Shown here one piece after another: positions 63,912-64,000 of a DNA stretch of 64,000 bases; position 1 is the stretch's first letter; each line of letters opens with the position of its first letter. Source of the stretch: Nonomuraea angiospora (GTDB lineage Bacteria; Actinomycetota; Actinomycetes; Streptosporangiales; Streptosporangiaceae); the NCBI RefSeq assembly GCF_014873145.1, contig NZ_JADBEK010000001.1, forward strand, positions 6,510,001 through 6,574,000, given 5' to 3'. The translations under genes were made by a program, and so were the position numbers. The notes beneath the pieces are model-generated. The model was given only the letters and a program-made list of their open reading frames with translations. It made no database searches and had not been told where the DNA came from.

Positions 63912-64000
63912 TTAGCGGTGCAGGTCCCGAATCCCGCTGAGCAGCGATGTCGCTAGCTCAGGTAGGGAAACCAGGATATCCGGTAGTGACGGGTCGGCTT
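63912..64000 (-). CDS. Possible C-terminal end of an upstream gene (partial)
   Basis: A frame open from the right edge to a TAA at 63912-63914, encoding 29 residues ending LVSLPELATSLLSGIRDLHR. It would end 19 bp before cysD. The third codon positions are less GC-rich than in neighbouring genes, so it may not be coding and could instead be the cysD leader. A sulfate-pathway gene (for example cysH, cysQ or a regulator) would be natural here, but nothing identifies it. Confidence 0.3.
   Translation of the reverse strand, partial: ADPSLPDILVSLPELATSLLSGIRDLHR

Noticed and set aside
63893..64000. Riboswitch in the cysD leader
   Set aside because: Only about 100 bp is visible and no SAM- or other known riboswitch core could be recognised; a partial coding frame may occupy it.

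Overview
The window is very GC-rich actinomycete DNA with short intergenic gaps, frequent GTG/TTG starts and many 1-17 nt start/stop overlaps. Gene content (two large SARP/BTAD-AAA regulators, a DUF397 remnant, PPOX/F420-type oxidoreductases, an actinobacterial eno-ftsB-DUF501-ppx run) fits a filamentous actinobacterium. A member of the Streptosporangiaceae such as Nonomuraea is my best guess, but this is inference. No insertion sequence, phage or CRISPR array was seen.

Layout. 0-12 kb: the N-terminus of a class A penicillin-binding protein, an Lrp/AsnC regulator divergent from hppD, an RDD membrane protein, a secreted M1 peptidase, an ECF sigma factor with a membrane partner, a FIST protein, and a MoxR-type AAA ATPase and its VWA partner separated by a secreted protein with an internal duplication. 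12-25 kb: a PPOX-like protein and a hemerythrin-like protein flanking a symmetrical array of heptamers, two giant SARP regulators, an intergenic stretch with paired hairpins and a DUF397 remnant, metB, an orphan histidine kinase and an imine-reductase-like enzyme. 25-31 kb: cbs, an SGNH hydrolase, a lipoprotein and a thiolase, an arrangement resembling the Rv1074c-Rv1079 area of Mycobacterium tuberculosis. 31-39 kb: a Bax-inhibitor-1 protein, an unusual short tRNA with a UAA anticodon, a peptide-deformylase-like protein lacking its catalytic Glu, an ACT protein, ndh behind a Rex-type operator, a uracil-DNA glycosylase and a PadR unit. 39-48 kb: ppx, DUF501, ftsB/divIC, eno, mazG, a SurA-like lipoprotein and mfd, all on the minus strand (resembling Rv1020-Rv1026).

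49-64 kb is the most interesting part. It reads as a locus for making and sulfating an exported polysaccharide. APS kinase (fused to a degenerate ATP-sulfurylase-like domain) and a TauE/SafE transporter lie on the left, and cysD-cysN (ATP sulfurylase) on the right. Between them are a GH26-like lipoprotein, a Wzz-like co-polymerase, a Wzy/WaaL-like polymerase, a Wzx-like flippase, an APH-fold kinase, two glycosyltransferases and three different PAPS-dependent sulfotransferases, mostly coupled by 4-nt overlaps. CysDN and CysC would make PAPS, the glycosyltransferases and sulfotransferases would build and sulfate a repeat unit, and Wzx/Wzy/Wzz would export and polymerise it. No initiating phosphoglycosyltransferase is in the window.

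A structured intergenic repeat occurs twice (about 41.2 kb and 51.1 kb), and its terminal hairpin is kept by compensatory base changes. Many start codons are judgement calls; alternatives are given where they matter.
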